Assembly (NCBI RefSeq): GCF_023373525.1
Contig: NZ_CP097218.1
Location: 3,720,001 to 3,784,000, forward strand
Direction of reading: 5' to 3'
From: Brachybacterium kimchii
GTDB lineage: Bacteria; Actinomycetota; Actinomycetes; Actinomycetales; Dermabacteraceae
DNA length: 64,000 nucleotides
Positions 16,351-24,370 of this stretch are shown here, in pieces. A program made the position numbers and the translations under genes. Under the pieces are notes generated by a model that was not told the DNA's origin, made no database searches, and saw nothing but the letters and a program-made list of their open reading frames with translations. How positions within the stretch are numbered: position 1 is the first letter of the stretch; each line of letters begins with the position of its first letter.

Positions 16351-17685
16351 ATGAGACCGCTCGTGCCACGCCGCACGGCCCTCGCCGGGGGCGCAGCAGC
16401 CCTCGCCGCGGGCCTCGCGGCATGTGCCCCCACCGGCGCAGGGAAGGTGAACGCGGAAGCGGTCATCCCTCCGTCGGACGGGCCCGTCACCCTGACATAT
16501 TGGGCCTGGCTGAAGGACCTCCAGAAGGTCGCCGACAAGTTCAACGCCTCCCAGGACCGCATCACGGTCAACGCCACCTGGATCCCCGGCGGCAACGCCG
16601 GCGGCTACGCCAAGATCCTCAGTGCCGTCGCCGCGGGCGGCGGCCCGGACATCGCCCAGGTCGAGCTGCGCAGCGTCCCCGAGTTCGCCCTCGCCGGCGC
16701 GCTCACGGACCTCTCGCGCTACGGCTTCGCCGACGACGAGAAGGACTTCGACCCTGGAGCCTTCGCGCAGATCAAGGTCGGCGACTCGCTGTGGGCCGTC
16801 CCGCAGGACACCGGGCCCGGCGCGATGTTCTTTAACAAGGACGTCTTCGAGGGAGAGCTCGGACTGACCCCGCCGAAGACCTGGGACGAGTTCCGCACCG
16901 TGGCCGAGGAGGTCACCAAGGCCGGCAAGACCCTGATGACGCTCGACCCCGGCGACGGGTCCGTGCTGCCCTTCTGGGCGATGCAGAAGGGATCCGTCTG
17001 GTTCGAGCCCCAGGACGACACCTGGGTGCTGAACATGGCCGACGACCCCACCATGGAGATGGCCGACTTCTGGGACGGCATCTTCGCCGACAAGCTCGTC
17101 TCCACCGGCTACGGCGCGTTCTCGACGCCGTGGTACGCCGCGGCGGGCAAGGGCGACGTGCTCTCCTACGTCGGCGGCTCGTGGGGCGACGCCCTCATCG
17201 AGACCGTCCCCGGCGGCAAGGGCAAGTGGGCCGTGGCCGACATGCCCCGCTGGGACGACGGGTACGCCTCCGGCGGGCTCGGCGGCTCTTCGGCCGCGGT
17301 CCTGTCCACGAGCGAGCACCCGGCCGAGGCCCTCGAGTTCCTGCGCTGGATGTGCACCGACCCCGACGGCATCGACGCGATGATCGAGAACTCGGGCATC
17401 GGCTGGTCCCCGGCCGCCGACTACATCGGCAAGTCCCGCGAGAAGGCCAGCGACTTCTTCTCCGGACAGAAGTACAACGTCGACGTCATCGAGCCGATGG
17501 CCAAGGGCCAGAACCTCGACTGGACCTGGGCGCCGCTCATGCAGCGGATCATCGACCGCCTCGGCGACGGCATGCTCGACGTCGTCGGCGGCGGCAGCAC
17601 CTTCACCAAGATGCTCCCGCAGGCCCAGGACGACATCGCCGAGATCATGCGCAAGATCGGCCTGAAGGTGGAGATCGCCAAATGA
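16351..17685 (+). CDS. Carbohydrate ABC transporter substrate-binding lipoprotein (SBP family 1)
   Basis: This 444-residue receptor has a twin-arginine type signal (RR at 7-8) and lipobox Cys25 (GLAAC), so it is probably a Tat-exported lipoprotein. The mature part begins VTLTYWAWLKDL and shows the MalE-like signature AAGGGPDIAQVELRS, then WAVPQDTGPGAMFFNKDVFE, both usual for sugar receptors. AGGAG lies before the ATG at 16351. It is the first gene of a three-gene importer operon, with its stop overlapping the next start (ATGA). The upstream region holds a TGTGG/CCACA inverted repeat (16283-16296) and a TAATGT box (16313-16318), a possible promoter with operator. The sugar is unknown. Confidence 0.9.
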   Translation: MRPLVPRRTALAGGAAALAAGLAACAPTGAGKVNAEAVIPPSDGPVTLTYWAWLKDLQKVADKFNASQDRITVNATWIPGGNAGGYAKILSAVAAGGGPDIAQVELRSVPEFALAGALTDLSRYGFADDEKDFDPGAFAQIKVGDSLWAVPQDTGPGAMFFNKDVFEGELGLTPPKTWDEFRTVAEEVTKAGKTLMTLDPGDGSVLPFWAMQKGSVWFEPQDDTWVLNMADDPTMEMADFWDGIFADKLVSTGYGAFSTPWYAAAGKGDVLSYVGGSWGDALIETVPGGKGKWAVADMPRWDDGYASGGLGGSSAAVLSTSEHPAEALEFLRWMCTDPDGIDAMIENSGIGWSPAADYIGKSREKASDFFSGQKYNVDVIEPMAKGQNLDWTWAPLMQRIIDRLGDGMLDVVGGGSTFTKMLPQAQDDIAEIMRKIGLKVEIAK

Positions 17686-18566
17686 GAAGCAAGAGCGCTC
17701 CCTGGGTGCTGATGGCGCCCTTCCTGCTGCTGTTCCTGTTCACCATGGTGCTGCCGATCATCATCGCGATCGTCCAGTCCTTCCTCACGGTGCAGCGCAC
17801 GGGGCTGGTCGGCGAGGACGGCGCCGTCAGCCGTTTCGCCGGCCTGGAGAACTACCTCGCGGCCCTGACCAACCAGAACTTCACCGACTCGATCCTGCGG
17901 ATGCTGGCCTTCGGCGTCGTGCAGGTGACCGTCATGATCGTCGCCTCGACGATCCTCGCCCTGCTGCTGGAGAGCGCGAGCGCGAGGTGGCCGGGCCTGT
18001 TCCGCGCCGCCTACTTCCTGCCCTACGGCATCCCCGGCGTGATCGCGACGATCCTGTGGTCGTTCCTCTACGTCCCTGGCCTCAGCCCGATCGTGGACGC
18101 CCTGGGCTGGGTCGGCATCGACGTCGACTTCCTGGGTCCGAACATGGTGCTGTGGTCGATCGCGAACATCGTGACCTGGACCTACACCGGGTACAACATG
18201 CTCATCATCATCGCCCAGCTGAAGGCGATACCCGCTGACCTCTACGAGGCCGCGAAGATCGACGGGGCCGGACCGCTGCGCGTGGTCACCTCGATCCAGC
18301 TGCCGCTGATCCGTCCGGCGCTGATGCTCACGATCATCTTCTCGATCATCGGCACGCTGCAGCTGTTCGCCGAGCCCCAGGTGCTCTCCTCGATGAGCTC
18401 CGGCATCAACTCGGAGTACACGCCCAACCTGTCCGCCTACGCCTACGCGTTCCAGTACAACGACCTGGGCATGGCCTCGGCCGAGGCGGTCATCATCGCC
18501 CTCGCCGCGTTCATCCTCTCGGCCGCCGCGCTGGGCATCTCCAACCGTCTGGGGAGGAAGTCATGA
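17682..18566 (+). CDS. Sugar ABC transporter permease, MalF/UgpA type
   Basis: This 294-residue permease has six hydrophobic segments, the first right at the N terminus (WVLMAPFLLLFLFTMVLP). The ATPase-docking EAA loop is YEAAKIDGAGPLRVV around residue 190. An extracytoplasmic region between the first two segments carries a short GEDGAVSRFAGLENY stretch. It starts inside the end of the receptor gene (ATGA) and ends inside the start of the second permease. No nucleotide-binding subunit follows, so it probably uses a shared MsiK-type ATPase encoded elsewhere. Confidence 0.93.
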   Translation: MRSKSAPWVLMAPFLLLFLFTMVLPIIIAIVQSFLTVQRTGLVGEDGAVSRFAGLENYLAALTNQNFTDSILRMLAFGVVQVTVMIVASTILALLLESASARWPGLFRAAYFLPYGIPGVIATILWSFLYVPGLSPIVDALGWVGIDVDFLGPNMVLWSIANIVTWTYTGYNMLIIIAQLKAIPADLYEAAKIDGAGPLRVVTSIQLPLIRPALMLTIIFSIIGTLQLFAEPQVLSSMSSGINSEYTPNLSAYAYAFQYNDLGMASAEAVIIALAAFILSAAALGISNRLGRKS

Positions 18567-19525
18567 GCACCTCGACGCAGACGCAGGGATCGTCCGCGCA
18601 CTCGACCGGGGGCGCCGGCACGCCGGGCGCGACCTCGAAGCGCACGAAGACCGGCAAGGCCGCCCGCGAGTCCCGCACCGCCGGCACCAAGCCGACCACC
18701 ACCATCATCGTCACCGCGATCCTGGTGATCGTCGCGCTGTACTTCCTGGTGCCCGTGTACTGGGTGATCGTCAACGCCACGAAGTCCACCGAGGACCTCT
18801 TCGGCACCAACGGCTTCTGGCTGGGCAAGAGCTTCCAGCTGTTCTCGAACCTGGGCGACGTGCTCACCGCCAACGGCGGTGCGTTCCCGCGCTGGGCGCT
18901 GAACTCGCTGCTGTACTCCGGGGTGGGCGCGGTCTTCGCGTGCTACTTCGCCGTGGCCGCCGGATACGCCCTGGCCAAGTTCGAGTTCCCGGGCCGCAAC
19001 GCGATCTTCGCGTTCGTCCTGGGCGGCGTGCTGGTGCCCGGCACGGCGACCGCGCTGCCGCTGTTCCTCGTGTTCAGCAAGATCGGGCTCACCAACACCT
19101 ACTGGTCGGTGCTGATCCCCTCGCTGCTGAGCCCCTTCGGCCTGTTCCTCGCCCGCATCTACGCGAGCGCGGCCATCCCCGACGAGGTCCTCGAGGCCGC
19201 CCGCATGGACGGTGCGAGCGAGATGCGGATCTTCCACACCATCGTGCTGCGCCAGCTGGTGCCGGCGATCGTGACGATCCTGCTGTTCCAGTTCGTCGCG
19301 ATCTGGAACAACTACTTCCTGCCGCTGGTCATGCTGGCCGACGAGAAGCTGTACCCGATCACCCTGGGCCTGAACAACTGGCGGGCCCAGACCGATCGTC
19401 TGCCGGAGTTCTACCAGCTCACCGTGGGCGGCGCGCTGCTCTCGGTGATCCCGCTGGCGATCCTCATCATCGTGCTGCAGCGCTTCTGGCGCGGCGGCCT
19501 CACCGAGGGCTCCGTCAAGGGCTGA
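18563..19525 (+). CDS. Sugar ABC transporter permease, MalG/UgpE type
   Basis: This 320-residue permease has an N-terminal cytoplasmic tail of about 45 polar residues (Thr, Ser, Gly, Lys) and then six membrane segments. The EAA loop LEAARMDGASEMRIF lies near residue 215, and the C terminus ends GLTEGSVKG, which is typical for MalG proteins. Its ATG overlaps the stop of the first permease by four bases. It is the last gene of the operon, and a strong hairpin follows 36 bases later. The polar tail is longer than in most members. Confidence 0.93.
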   Translation: MSTSTQTQGSSAHSTGGAGTPGATSKRTKTGKAARESRTAGTKPTTTIIVTAILVIVALYFLVPVYWVIVNATKSTEDLFGTNGFWLGKSFQLFSNLGDVLTANGGAFPRWALNSLLYSGVGAVFACYFAVAAGYALAKFEFPGRNAIFAFVLGGVLVPGTATALPLFLVFSKIGLTNTYWSVLIPSLLSPFGLFLARIYASAAIPDEVLEAARMDGASEMRIFHTIVLRQLVPAIVTILLFQFVAIWNNYFLPLVMLADEKLYPITLGLNNWRAQTDRLPEFYQLTVGGALLSVIPLAILIIVLQRFWRGGLTEGSVKG

Positions 19526-19561
19526 GCGCGGGGCGGTCCGCGTCGCGGGCCCGCACGCAGA

Positions 19562-19615
19562 GAAGCGAGGGTGGCGAACCACGATCCACGGATCCTGGTT
19601 CGCCACCCTCGCTTC
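19562..19615. terminator. Bidirectional terminator with a 20-bp perfect stem
   Basis: The arms 19562-19581 (GAAGCGAGGGTGGCGAACCA) and 19596-19615 are perfectly complementary, with a 14-base loop. It lies between the plus-strand importer operon and the minus-strand ribosomal protein operon and can serve both. Confidence 0.9.
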
Positions 19616-19666
19616 GTCGTCGGGGCCGACGTGCGGCGCTGCGCGCCTTCGGCGCGGCCGGCCCGG

Positions 19667-19789
19667 TCAGCCCTGTCGGGCCTTCAGGCGGGGGTTCCTC
19701 TTGTTGATCACGTAGGTGCGCCCGCGGCGGCGGACCACCTGCGATCCGGGCAGGTTCTTCAGCGCGCGCAGCGAGTTGCGGACCTTCAT
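19667..19789 (-). CDS. rpmJ: 50S ribosomal protein bL36, zinc-independent form
   Basis: This is a 40-residue bL36. It begins [20 protein letters not shown] and continues [19 protein letters not shown]. It lacks the four zinc-binding residues (three Cys and a His) of the housekeeping form, so it is the C-minus paralog. GGAGG lies before the ATG, which overlaps the stop of the bL31 gene (ATGA). It is the last of five zinc-free ribosomal proteins in a putative Zur-regulated group. Such paralogs replace zinc-containing proteins when zinc is scarce and free zinc for other uses. Confidence 0.93.
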   Translation of the reverse strand: MKVRNSLRALKNLPGSQVVRRRGRTYVINKRNPRLKARQG

Positions 19790-20064
19790 CGGGCGGCCTC
19801 CTGGGTGGATGCGCCGGCGCTCTTCGTGCCGTAGCGGCGGCGGAACTTCTCGACGCGACCGGCGGTGTCGACCACGCGGGCGCTGCCCGTGTAGAAGGGG
19901 TGCGAGGCGGACGAGATCTCCACGTCGATGACGGGGTACTCGCGGCCGTCGTCCCACAGCACGGTCTTGTCCGAGGTGACGGTGGAGCGGGTCAGGAACG
20001 AATGACCGGCGCCCGCGTCGCGGAACACGACGTGGTGGTAGTCGGGGTGGATGCCGTTCTTCAT
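19786..20064 (-). CDS. rpmE2: 50S ribosomal protein bL31 type B (zinc-independent)
   Basis: This is a 92-residue type B bL31. It begins [20 protein letters not shown] and has no CxxC motif. The [21 protein letters not shown] block is diagnostic of the family. The C terminus is extended by a Ser/Ala/Thr/Gln-rich tail. AAGGAG precedes the ATG at 20064. It is co-transcribed with bL36, which overlaps its stop, and follows uS14 by 70 bases. It is known to replace the zinc-binding bL31 during zinc starvation. Confidence 0.95.
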   Translation of the reverse strand: MKNGIHPDYHHVVFRDAGAGHSFLTRSTVTSDKTVLWDDGREYPVIDVEISSASHPFYTGSARVVDTAGRVEKFRRRYGTKSAGASTQEAAR

Positions 20065-20134
20065 GCAGAGCTCCTTCGGGGAGTCGGAGGGATGGGGGAG
20101 TCGGGCCGCCGGCGGATCGGCCGACGGACGCGGC

Positions 20135-20440
20135 TCACCAGCTGGACTTGGTGATGCCGGGCAGCTCGCCGCGGTGGGCGGCGGCCCGGAAGCGGACGCG
20201 CGAGAGCCCGAAGCGGCGCAGATGGCCGCGGGGGCGGCCGTCGATCGCGTCGCGGTTGCGCAGGCGCGTCGGGCTCGCGTCGCGGGGGAGCGCCTGCAGG
20301 GACCGCTGGGCATCGGCGCGCTCCTCGGGCGAGGAGGCCGGGTCCTTGACGGCCCGCTTGAGGGCGGCCCGACGCTCGGCGTACTGGGCGACGACGGCGC
20401 GTCGGCGCTCGTCGGCGGCGATCTTCGAGGTCTTGGCCAT
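20135..20440 (-). CDS. rpsN: 30S ribosomal protein uS14, zinc-independent form
   Basis: This is a 101-residue uS14, the long form that lacks the CxxC-CxxC zinc ribbon of the 61-residue form. Recognised parts are the basic N-terminal half, [20 protein letters not shown] and the terminal [11 protein letters not shown]. Its ATG shares one base with the stop of rpmG (TGATG), so the two are co-translated. In mycobacteria the equivalent protein is part of the alternative ribosome made in low zinc. Confidence 0.95.
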   Translation of the reverse strand: MAKTSKIAADERRRAVVAQYAERRAALKRAVKDPASSPEERADAQRSLQALPRDASPTRLRNRDAIDGRPRGHLRRFGLSRVRFRAAAHRGELPGITKSSW

Positions 20441-20607
20441 CAGCGCTCCTCCCGGAACTCGACGACCTCGCGCACGCGCGGGTCGAACTTGCGCATGCTG
20501 AGGCGGTCGGGAGTGTTCCGCCTGTTCTTGGTGGTCATGTACGTGAAACCGGTGCCGGCCGTGGAACGCATCTTCACGGTCTGGCGGACGTCGTTGCGAC
20601 GACTCAT
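20440..20607 (-). CDS. rpmG: 50S ribosomal protein bL33, zinc-independent form
   Basis: This is a 55-residue bL33 without cysteines: [20 protein letters not shown], then [20 protein letters not shown] and a C-terminal Arg/Glu tail. The zinc-form cysteines are replaced, so this is the C-minus paralog. GGAGG lies eight bases before the ATG at 20607. A 294-base gap separates it from rpmB upstream, which may hold a second promoter. Confidence 0.95.
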   Translation of the reverse strand: MSRRNDVRQTVKMRSTAGTGFTYMTTKNRRNTPDRLSMRKFDPRVREVVEFREER

Positions 20608-20901
20608 GGGTGCCCTCCTGCGGGTCGTGATGGGTGGATCGATACGCACGGGCCGACGGCGCCGCGCGGGGGTGGTGAGGACTGGTGATCGAGGAGCGGG
20701 GCCGCGAGGGATCCGTGCGACGCGGTGCTCGACTCGGCGGGGGCGGGGCCGCCTGCCTGAGATCGCGCGCCCCGTTCCTTCCGTGCCCGGTACGACGCCC
20801 GGCAGCCCCGTCCCGATGTCAGAGGTGCTCGCACGTCACATCACCGTCGGCCCCTGGGGGCGTCGGCCCGTCGGACCCTCGTCCCGTCGGCCCCGCGGCC
20901 C
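20608..20901 (-). other. Intergenic gap between rpmG and rpmB
   Basis: I find no convincing gene in this 294-base stretch. It holds a cluster of GTCGGCCC-type units (20846-20854, 20862-20870, 20870-20878 and 20886-20894) close to the end of rpmB. No second Zur-like palindrome was found by eye. Confidence 0.5.
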
Positions 20902-21138
20902 TCAGACCTTCTCGCCCCGCGCGCGCATCTCCTGGACCACCGCGTCGATGCCGCGCTGGTCGATGATCTTGATGCCCTTGGCCGAGAGGGTCAGCCGCAC
21001 GGTGCGGCCGAGCGAGGGGACGAAGTACTTCTTGTGCTGGATGTTCGGGCTGAAGCGGCGGGGCGTACGGCGGTGGGAGTGGGAGACGTTCCGTCCCATC
21101 CGCGGCACGGCGCCGGTGACTTGACAACGTTGGGTCAT
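20902..21138 (-). CDS. rpmB: 50S ribosomal protein bL28, zinc-independent form
   Basis: This is a 78-residue bL28: [20 protein letters not shown], then [13 protein letters not shown] and the C-terminal [12 protein letters not shown]. It keeps only one Cys, at residue 5, and lacks the paired cysteines of the zinc form. No ribosome binding site is present: upstream of the ATG the strand reads CCTCCATC. The minus-10 box ends eight bases before the ATG, so the mRNA is probably leaderless. The Zur-like palindrome sits inside this promoter. Confidence 0.93.
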   Translation of the reverse strand: MTQRCQVTGAVPRMGRNVSHSHRRTPRRFSPNIQHKKYFVPSLGRTVRLTLSAKGIKIIDQRGIDAVVQEMRARGEKV

Positions 21139-21146
21139 GATGGAGG

Positions 21147-21176
21147 AGACTAGCTACTGATAATCATTCTCGTCAA
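21147..21176 (-). promoter_or_regulatory. rpmB promoter with an embedded Zur-box-like palindrome
   Basis: On the minus strand TTGACG (21176-21171) and TAGTCT (21152-21147) are 18 bases apart, and the rpmB ATG follows eight bases later. Between them lies TGATAATCATTCTCG (plus strand 21158-21172). It is a 7-1-7 imperfect palindrome that matches the general form of actinobacterial Zur boxes (TGAAAATCATTTTCA-like). A repressor here would block the minus-10/minus-35 gap of rpmB and, 22 bases from the divergent ATG, also the COG0523 gene. Confidence 0.75.
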
Positions 21177-21194
21177 GAAGTGAGGTCGCGACCG

Positions 21195-22331
21195 ATGTCC
21201 GCGAACGATGCCGCACACGGCGGCCCCGATGCCCACGGGCCCCTCCGCCCCGTGCCCGATACCGGCTCCCTTCCCGTCAGCCTGATCTCCTCGATCGACC
21301 CGGTCCTGCGGGACGTGCTGGTCACGAGCCTGCTGCTCGAGCGTCCGGGCATGCTCGCCCTGCGCTACGACGTCGACGCCGAGCACGGTGCGCTGCGCCG
21401 CGTCCTCGGCGACGCCGAGCGCGTGATCGACGACTCGCTCGTCGAGCTCGACCACCCCTGCGTCTCCTGCGCCATGCGCGAGGACGCGATTCCGCTCCTC
21501 GCGCGCCTCGCCGGCGAGAGCCGCTGGAACGGGCTGCTGCTCGCCCCGCCGATCAGCGCCGACCCCGAGGTGGTCGTGCGCACCATCCTGCCCGGGCGGC
21601 AGGGCTGGCACCTGGGCGCCTCGGCCGCCGTCGTCGACACGCGCACCGCCGTGCACGACCTCCTCGAGGACGACACCCTCGCCGAGCGCGGGCTGCAGTG
21701 GGCCGACGGCGACGAGCGCGCGGTGGGCGAGGCCCTCGCCGCCCAGATCGAGTACGCCGATCTGCTGGTCCTCGACGGGGCCGACGGCGCCGCCCGCGAA
21801 CTCATCGAGCACCTCCGGGCGCCCGAGCAGCAGGTCGCCGCCTCGATGCACACGCTGCACCCCAAGACCCTGCTGCTGGGCCGCCACTCCCGCGCCCGCG
21901 CCGAGGCGCGCCGCGACCCCCGCCGCGTCGCTCCCTACGGCGGGCCCACTGCGCACGGCACCTGGACCCTGGACCTCAGCTCCGACCGGCCCTTCCACCC
22001 GGATCGCCTCCTCGAGCACATCGAGGAGCTCGGCGCGGGCCGGCTGCGCGGCCGCGGCCGCTTCTGGGTCCCGGACCGCCCCGGCACGATCTGCCAGTGG
22101 GACGGCGCCGGCGGCCAGGTCTCGATCGGCGCGATCGCCGACGCCGGGCGCGACCTGCCCACCACGCGGCTCGTCGTCACGGGCGTCGGACCGGCCGATG
22201 CCGAGCGCGTGCGCCGCGCCTTCGGCCGCATCCTGCTCACCCCGGAGGAATGGGCCGACGGGCTCGCCCCGTGGCTCGGCATCGAGGACCGGCTCGCCCC
22301 GTGGCTCGGGGAGCGCGAGGCCGCCGCCTGA
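21195..22331 (+). CDS. COG0523 (CobW-like) protein lacking the P-loop, linked to zinc-free ribosomal proteins
   Basis: This 378-residue protein has the overall plan of COG0523 metal chaperones but not the GTPase core. Where the Walker A motif (GxxxxGKT) should be it reads SLISSIDPVLRDVLVTSLLL. The metal-binding site is reduced to HPCVSCAMRED (Cys89, Cys92) in place of CxCC. The C-terminal CobW_C domain is kept (RGRGRFWVPDRPGTICQWDG around residue 285). The gene is divergent from the alternative ribosomal proteins and shares the Zur-like box. In mycobacteria a COG0523-type protein (Mrf) in the same operon type recruits a ribosome hibernation factor in low zinc. A similar role is an inference. 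The ATG at 21195 is preferred; a GTG at 21180 is possible. Confidence 0.8.
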   Translation: MSANDAAHGGPDAHGPLRPVPDTGSLPVSLISSIDPVLRDVLVTSLLLERPGMLALRYDVDAEHGALRRVLGDAERVIDDSLVELDHPCVSCAMREDAIPLLARLAGESRWNGLLLAPPISADPEVVVRTILPGRQGWHLGASAAVVDTRTAVHDLLEDDTLAERGLQWADGDERAVGEALAAQIEYADLLVLDGADGAARELIEHLRAPEQQVAASMHTLHPKTLLLGRHSRARAEARRDPRRVAPYGGPTAHGTWTLDLSSDRPFHPDRLLEHIEELGAGRLRGRGRFWVPDRPGTICQWDGAGGQVSIGAIADAGRDLPTTRLVVTGVGPADAERVRRAFGRILLTPEEWADGLAPWLGIEDRLAPWLGEREAAA

Positions 22332-22335
22332 GGGT

Positions 22336-22361
22336 GCGGGGCGGGCGGCGGCTCGCCCCGC
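22336..22361 (+). terminator. Terminator-like hairpin after the COG0523-like gene
   Basis: An eight-base-pair perfect stem, GCGGGGCG with CGCCCCGC, with a 10-base loop lies five bases after the stop codon. Confidence 0.5.
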
Positions 22362-22417
22362 GCCGGACCGTGGAAGACTGGCGCCCGTAGAACGGTTCAC
22401 CGAGAGGACTCCCGACG

Positions 22418-24310
22418 ATGCCTGCCCTGCTCGAGCCCACCCCTGACGGCTTCCTGCGCGGGGGCGAGCCCCACCGGATCGTCTCCGGCGCGATCCACTA
22501 CTTCCGCGTCCACCCCGACCAGTGGCGGGACCGGCTGCGCCGCCTGGTCGCCATGGGCTGCGACACCGTCGAGACGTACGTCGCCTGGAACATCCACCAG
22601 CCCGATCCCGAGACTGTCACCTTCGAGGGCATCGCCGACCTGGGGCGTTTCCTCGACATCGCGGCCGAGGAGGGGCTGGACGCGATCGTGCGGCCGGGCC
22701 CTTTCATCTGCGCCGAGTGGGAGAACGGCGGGTTCCCCGGCTGGGTGCTGCGCGACCGTGGGATGCGTCTGCGTGTGCACGATGAGGCCTACCTGCGGCT
22801 CGTCGACGACTGGTTCGACCGGCTGATCCCCGTGATCGCGGAGCGGCAGGTGGGCCGCGGCGGCAATGTGGTGATGGTGCAGGTCGAGAACGAGTACGGC
22901 TCCTACGGCGACGACACCCTCTACCTCGCGCACCTGCGCGACGGCCTGCGCGCCCGCGGCATCGAGGAGCTGCTGGTGACGTCCGACGGCCCCGCGCGGA
23001 TGTGGCTGACCGCCGGGACGATCGACGGCGCGCTGCCCACCGTGAACTTCGGCTCCCGCACCCGGGACGTGCTCGAGATGGCGCAGCGCGAGCTGCCGGC
23101 ACGGCCCCTGATGTGCATGGAGTTCTGGAACGGCTGGTTCGACCACTGGGGCGAGGAGCACCACAGCCGGGACGCCGGGAGCGCCGCCGCCGAGCTCGAG
23201 GACATGCTCGCCGCCGGCATGAGCGTGAACTTCTACATGGCGCTGGGCGGCACCAATTTCGGGCTCACCGCGGGCGCGAACCACGACGGCGTCCTGCAGC
23301 CCACGACCACGAGCTACGACTACGACGCCCCGATCGCCGAGGACGGCCGCCTCACCGAGAAGTTCCACGCCTTCCGCGAGGTCATCGCCCGCCATCGCGA
23401 CCTGCCGCCACTCGCCGAGCAGCTGGCCGAGCTGGGCATCGACGCGGAGCCGGCCGCCCTGGGAGCCCGCGACGTGCAGATCGAGCGCATGGCGCCGCTG
23501 CGCGCGTCCGAGCGCTTCACCCGCACCGCGCCCACCCACGTGGTGCCGCCCGCCTTCGAGGACCTCGGGCTCGAGCGCGGGATCCTCCGCTATTCACGGG
23601 ACGTCGAGATCGAGGCCTCCGACCGCGCCGACGGCACCCGGACCCTCGCGCCCCTGAAGCTCTTCGGCCTCGCCGACCGGGCATGGGTCTACGTCGATGG
23701 GATCGCCGTCGGGTCCGCGGGCATCGGCGCGCAGGGCGCGGTCGACGGGACCGTGGCCGGGGAGACCGATCCCGCCGTCGTCGAGCTCGCGCCGTTCGTC
23801 GACCGTCTGCTGCCCGAGGGCGGGCACCGCACGGTGCGCGTGGAGATCCTCGTGGAGAACCTGGGGCGCGTGAACTTCGGCCCCTACCTGGGCGGACGCA
23901 AGGGCATCCTGCGCGGCGTCTGGGACCGCGTGCGCTTCCTGGGCGATTGGGAGGCCGATCCCTGGCCGCTCGAGGAGATGGGGGAGGAGCTCGCCCGGGT
24001 GGCCGCCGACCTGCCACCGGTCGAGGCCGCTCCGTGTGGTGCTGCCGAGGCGGACGCCCTCCCCGTGCTCGTCGTCGCCTCCTTCGAGACCGAGCAGCAG
24101 GCGGACGCCCACCTGGACCTCTCCGCAGCGGGGCACGGCGTCGCCTATGTCAACGGGCGCTGCGTGGGCAGGTACTGGGGCATCGGCCCCCAGCAGTCGC
24201 TGTACGTTCCCGCGCCCTGGATCCGCGAGGGACGCAACGAGGTCCTGCTGCTGGATCTCGATCGGGTGCCGAGCCGCCTCCGTCTGGTGGACCGGCCGCT
24301 GTTCGACTGA
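22418..24310 (+). CDS. Glycoside hydrolase family 35 beta-galactosidase
   Basis: This 630-residue enzyme has a TIM barrel starting with SGAIHYFRVHP (residues 23-33). The acid/base is Glu159 in QVENEYGSYG and the nucleophile is Glu235 in CMEFWNGWFDHWG, both in GH35-specific surroundings. GTNFGLTAGAN and YDYDAPI are further family marks. Two C-terminal beta-sandwich domains follow (around 400-620; GRNEVLLLDLDRVP near the end). There is no signal peptide, so it acts on imported galactosides. GAGAGGA precedes the ATG at 22418. It stands alone between the zinc locus and a regulator, so its transporter is probably one of the nearby sugar importers. Confidence 0.95.
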   Translation: MPALLEPTPDGFLRGGEPHRIVSGAIHYFRVHPDQWRDRLRRLVAMGCDTVETYVAWNIHQPDPETVTFEGIADLGRFLDIAAEEGLDAIVRPGPFICAEWENGGFPGWVLRDRGMRLRVHDEAYLRLVDDWFDRLIPVIAERQVGRGGNVVMVQVENEYGSYGDDTLYLAHLRDGLRARGIEELLVTSDGPARMWLTAGTIDGALPTVNFGSRTRDVLEMAQRELPARPLMCMEFWNGWFDHWGEEHHSRDAGSAAAELEDMLAAGMSVNFYMALGGTNFGLTAGANHDGVLQPTTTSYDYDAPIAEDGRLTEKFHAFREVIARHRDLPPLAEQLAELGIDAEPAALGARDVQIERMAPLRASERFTRTAPTHVVPPAFEDLGLERGILRYSRDVEIEASDRADGTRTLAPLKLFGLADRAWVYVDGIAVGSAGIGAQGAVDGTVAGETDPAVVELAPFVDRLLPEGGHRTVRVEILVENLGRVNFGPYLGGRKGILRGVWDRVRFLGDWEADPWPLEEMGEELARVAADLPPVEAAPCGAAEADALPVLVVASFETEQQADAHLDLSAAGHGVAYVNGRCVGRYWGIGPQQSLYVPAPWIREGRNEVLLLDLDRVPSRLRLVDRPLFD

Positions 24311-24370
24311 CCGTCGGGCGATGGCGTGCTTCGGGCCGCTGCCGTCGACGCGTTCGAGCCGCCTGTCGCC

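Noticed and set aside
20608..20901. A missing sixth ribosomal gene (such as rpsR) in the zinc-free cluster
   Set aside because: Translation of all frames in the gap gives only low-complexity peptides without ribosomal protein motifs.
21195..22331. Ordinary GTP-dependent zinc chaperone
   Set aside because: The Walker A motif and the CxCC site are both missing, so I call it P-loop-less instead.
22418..24310. GH35 as part of the D-arabinan locus
   Set aside because: It lies 20 kb away, has no shared operator in front of it, and its family acts on beta-galactosides.
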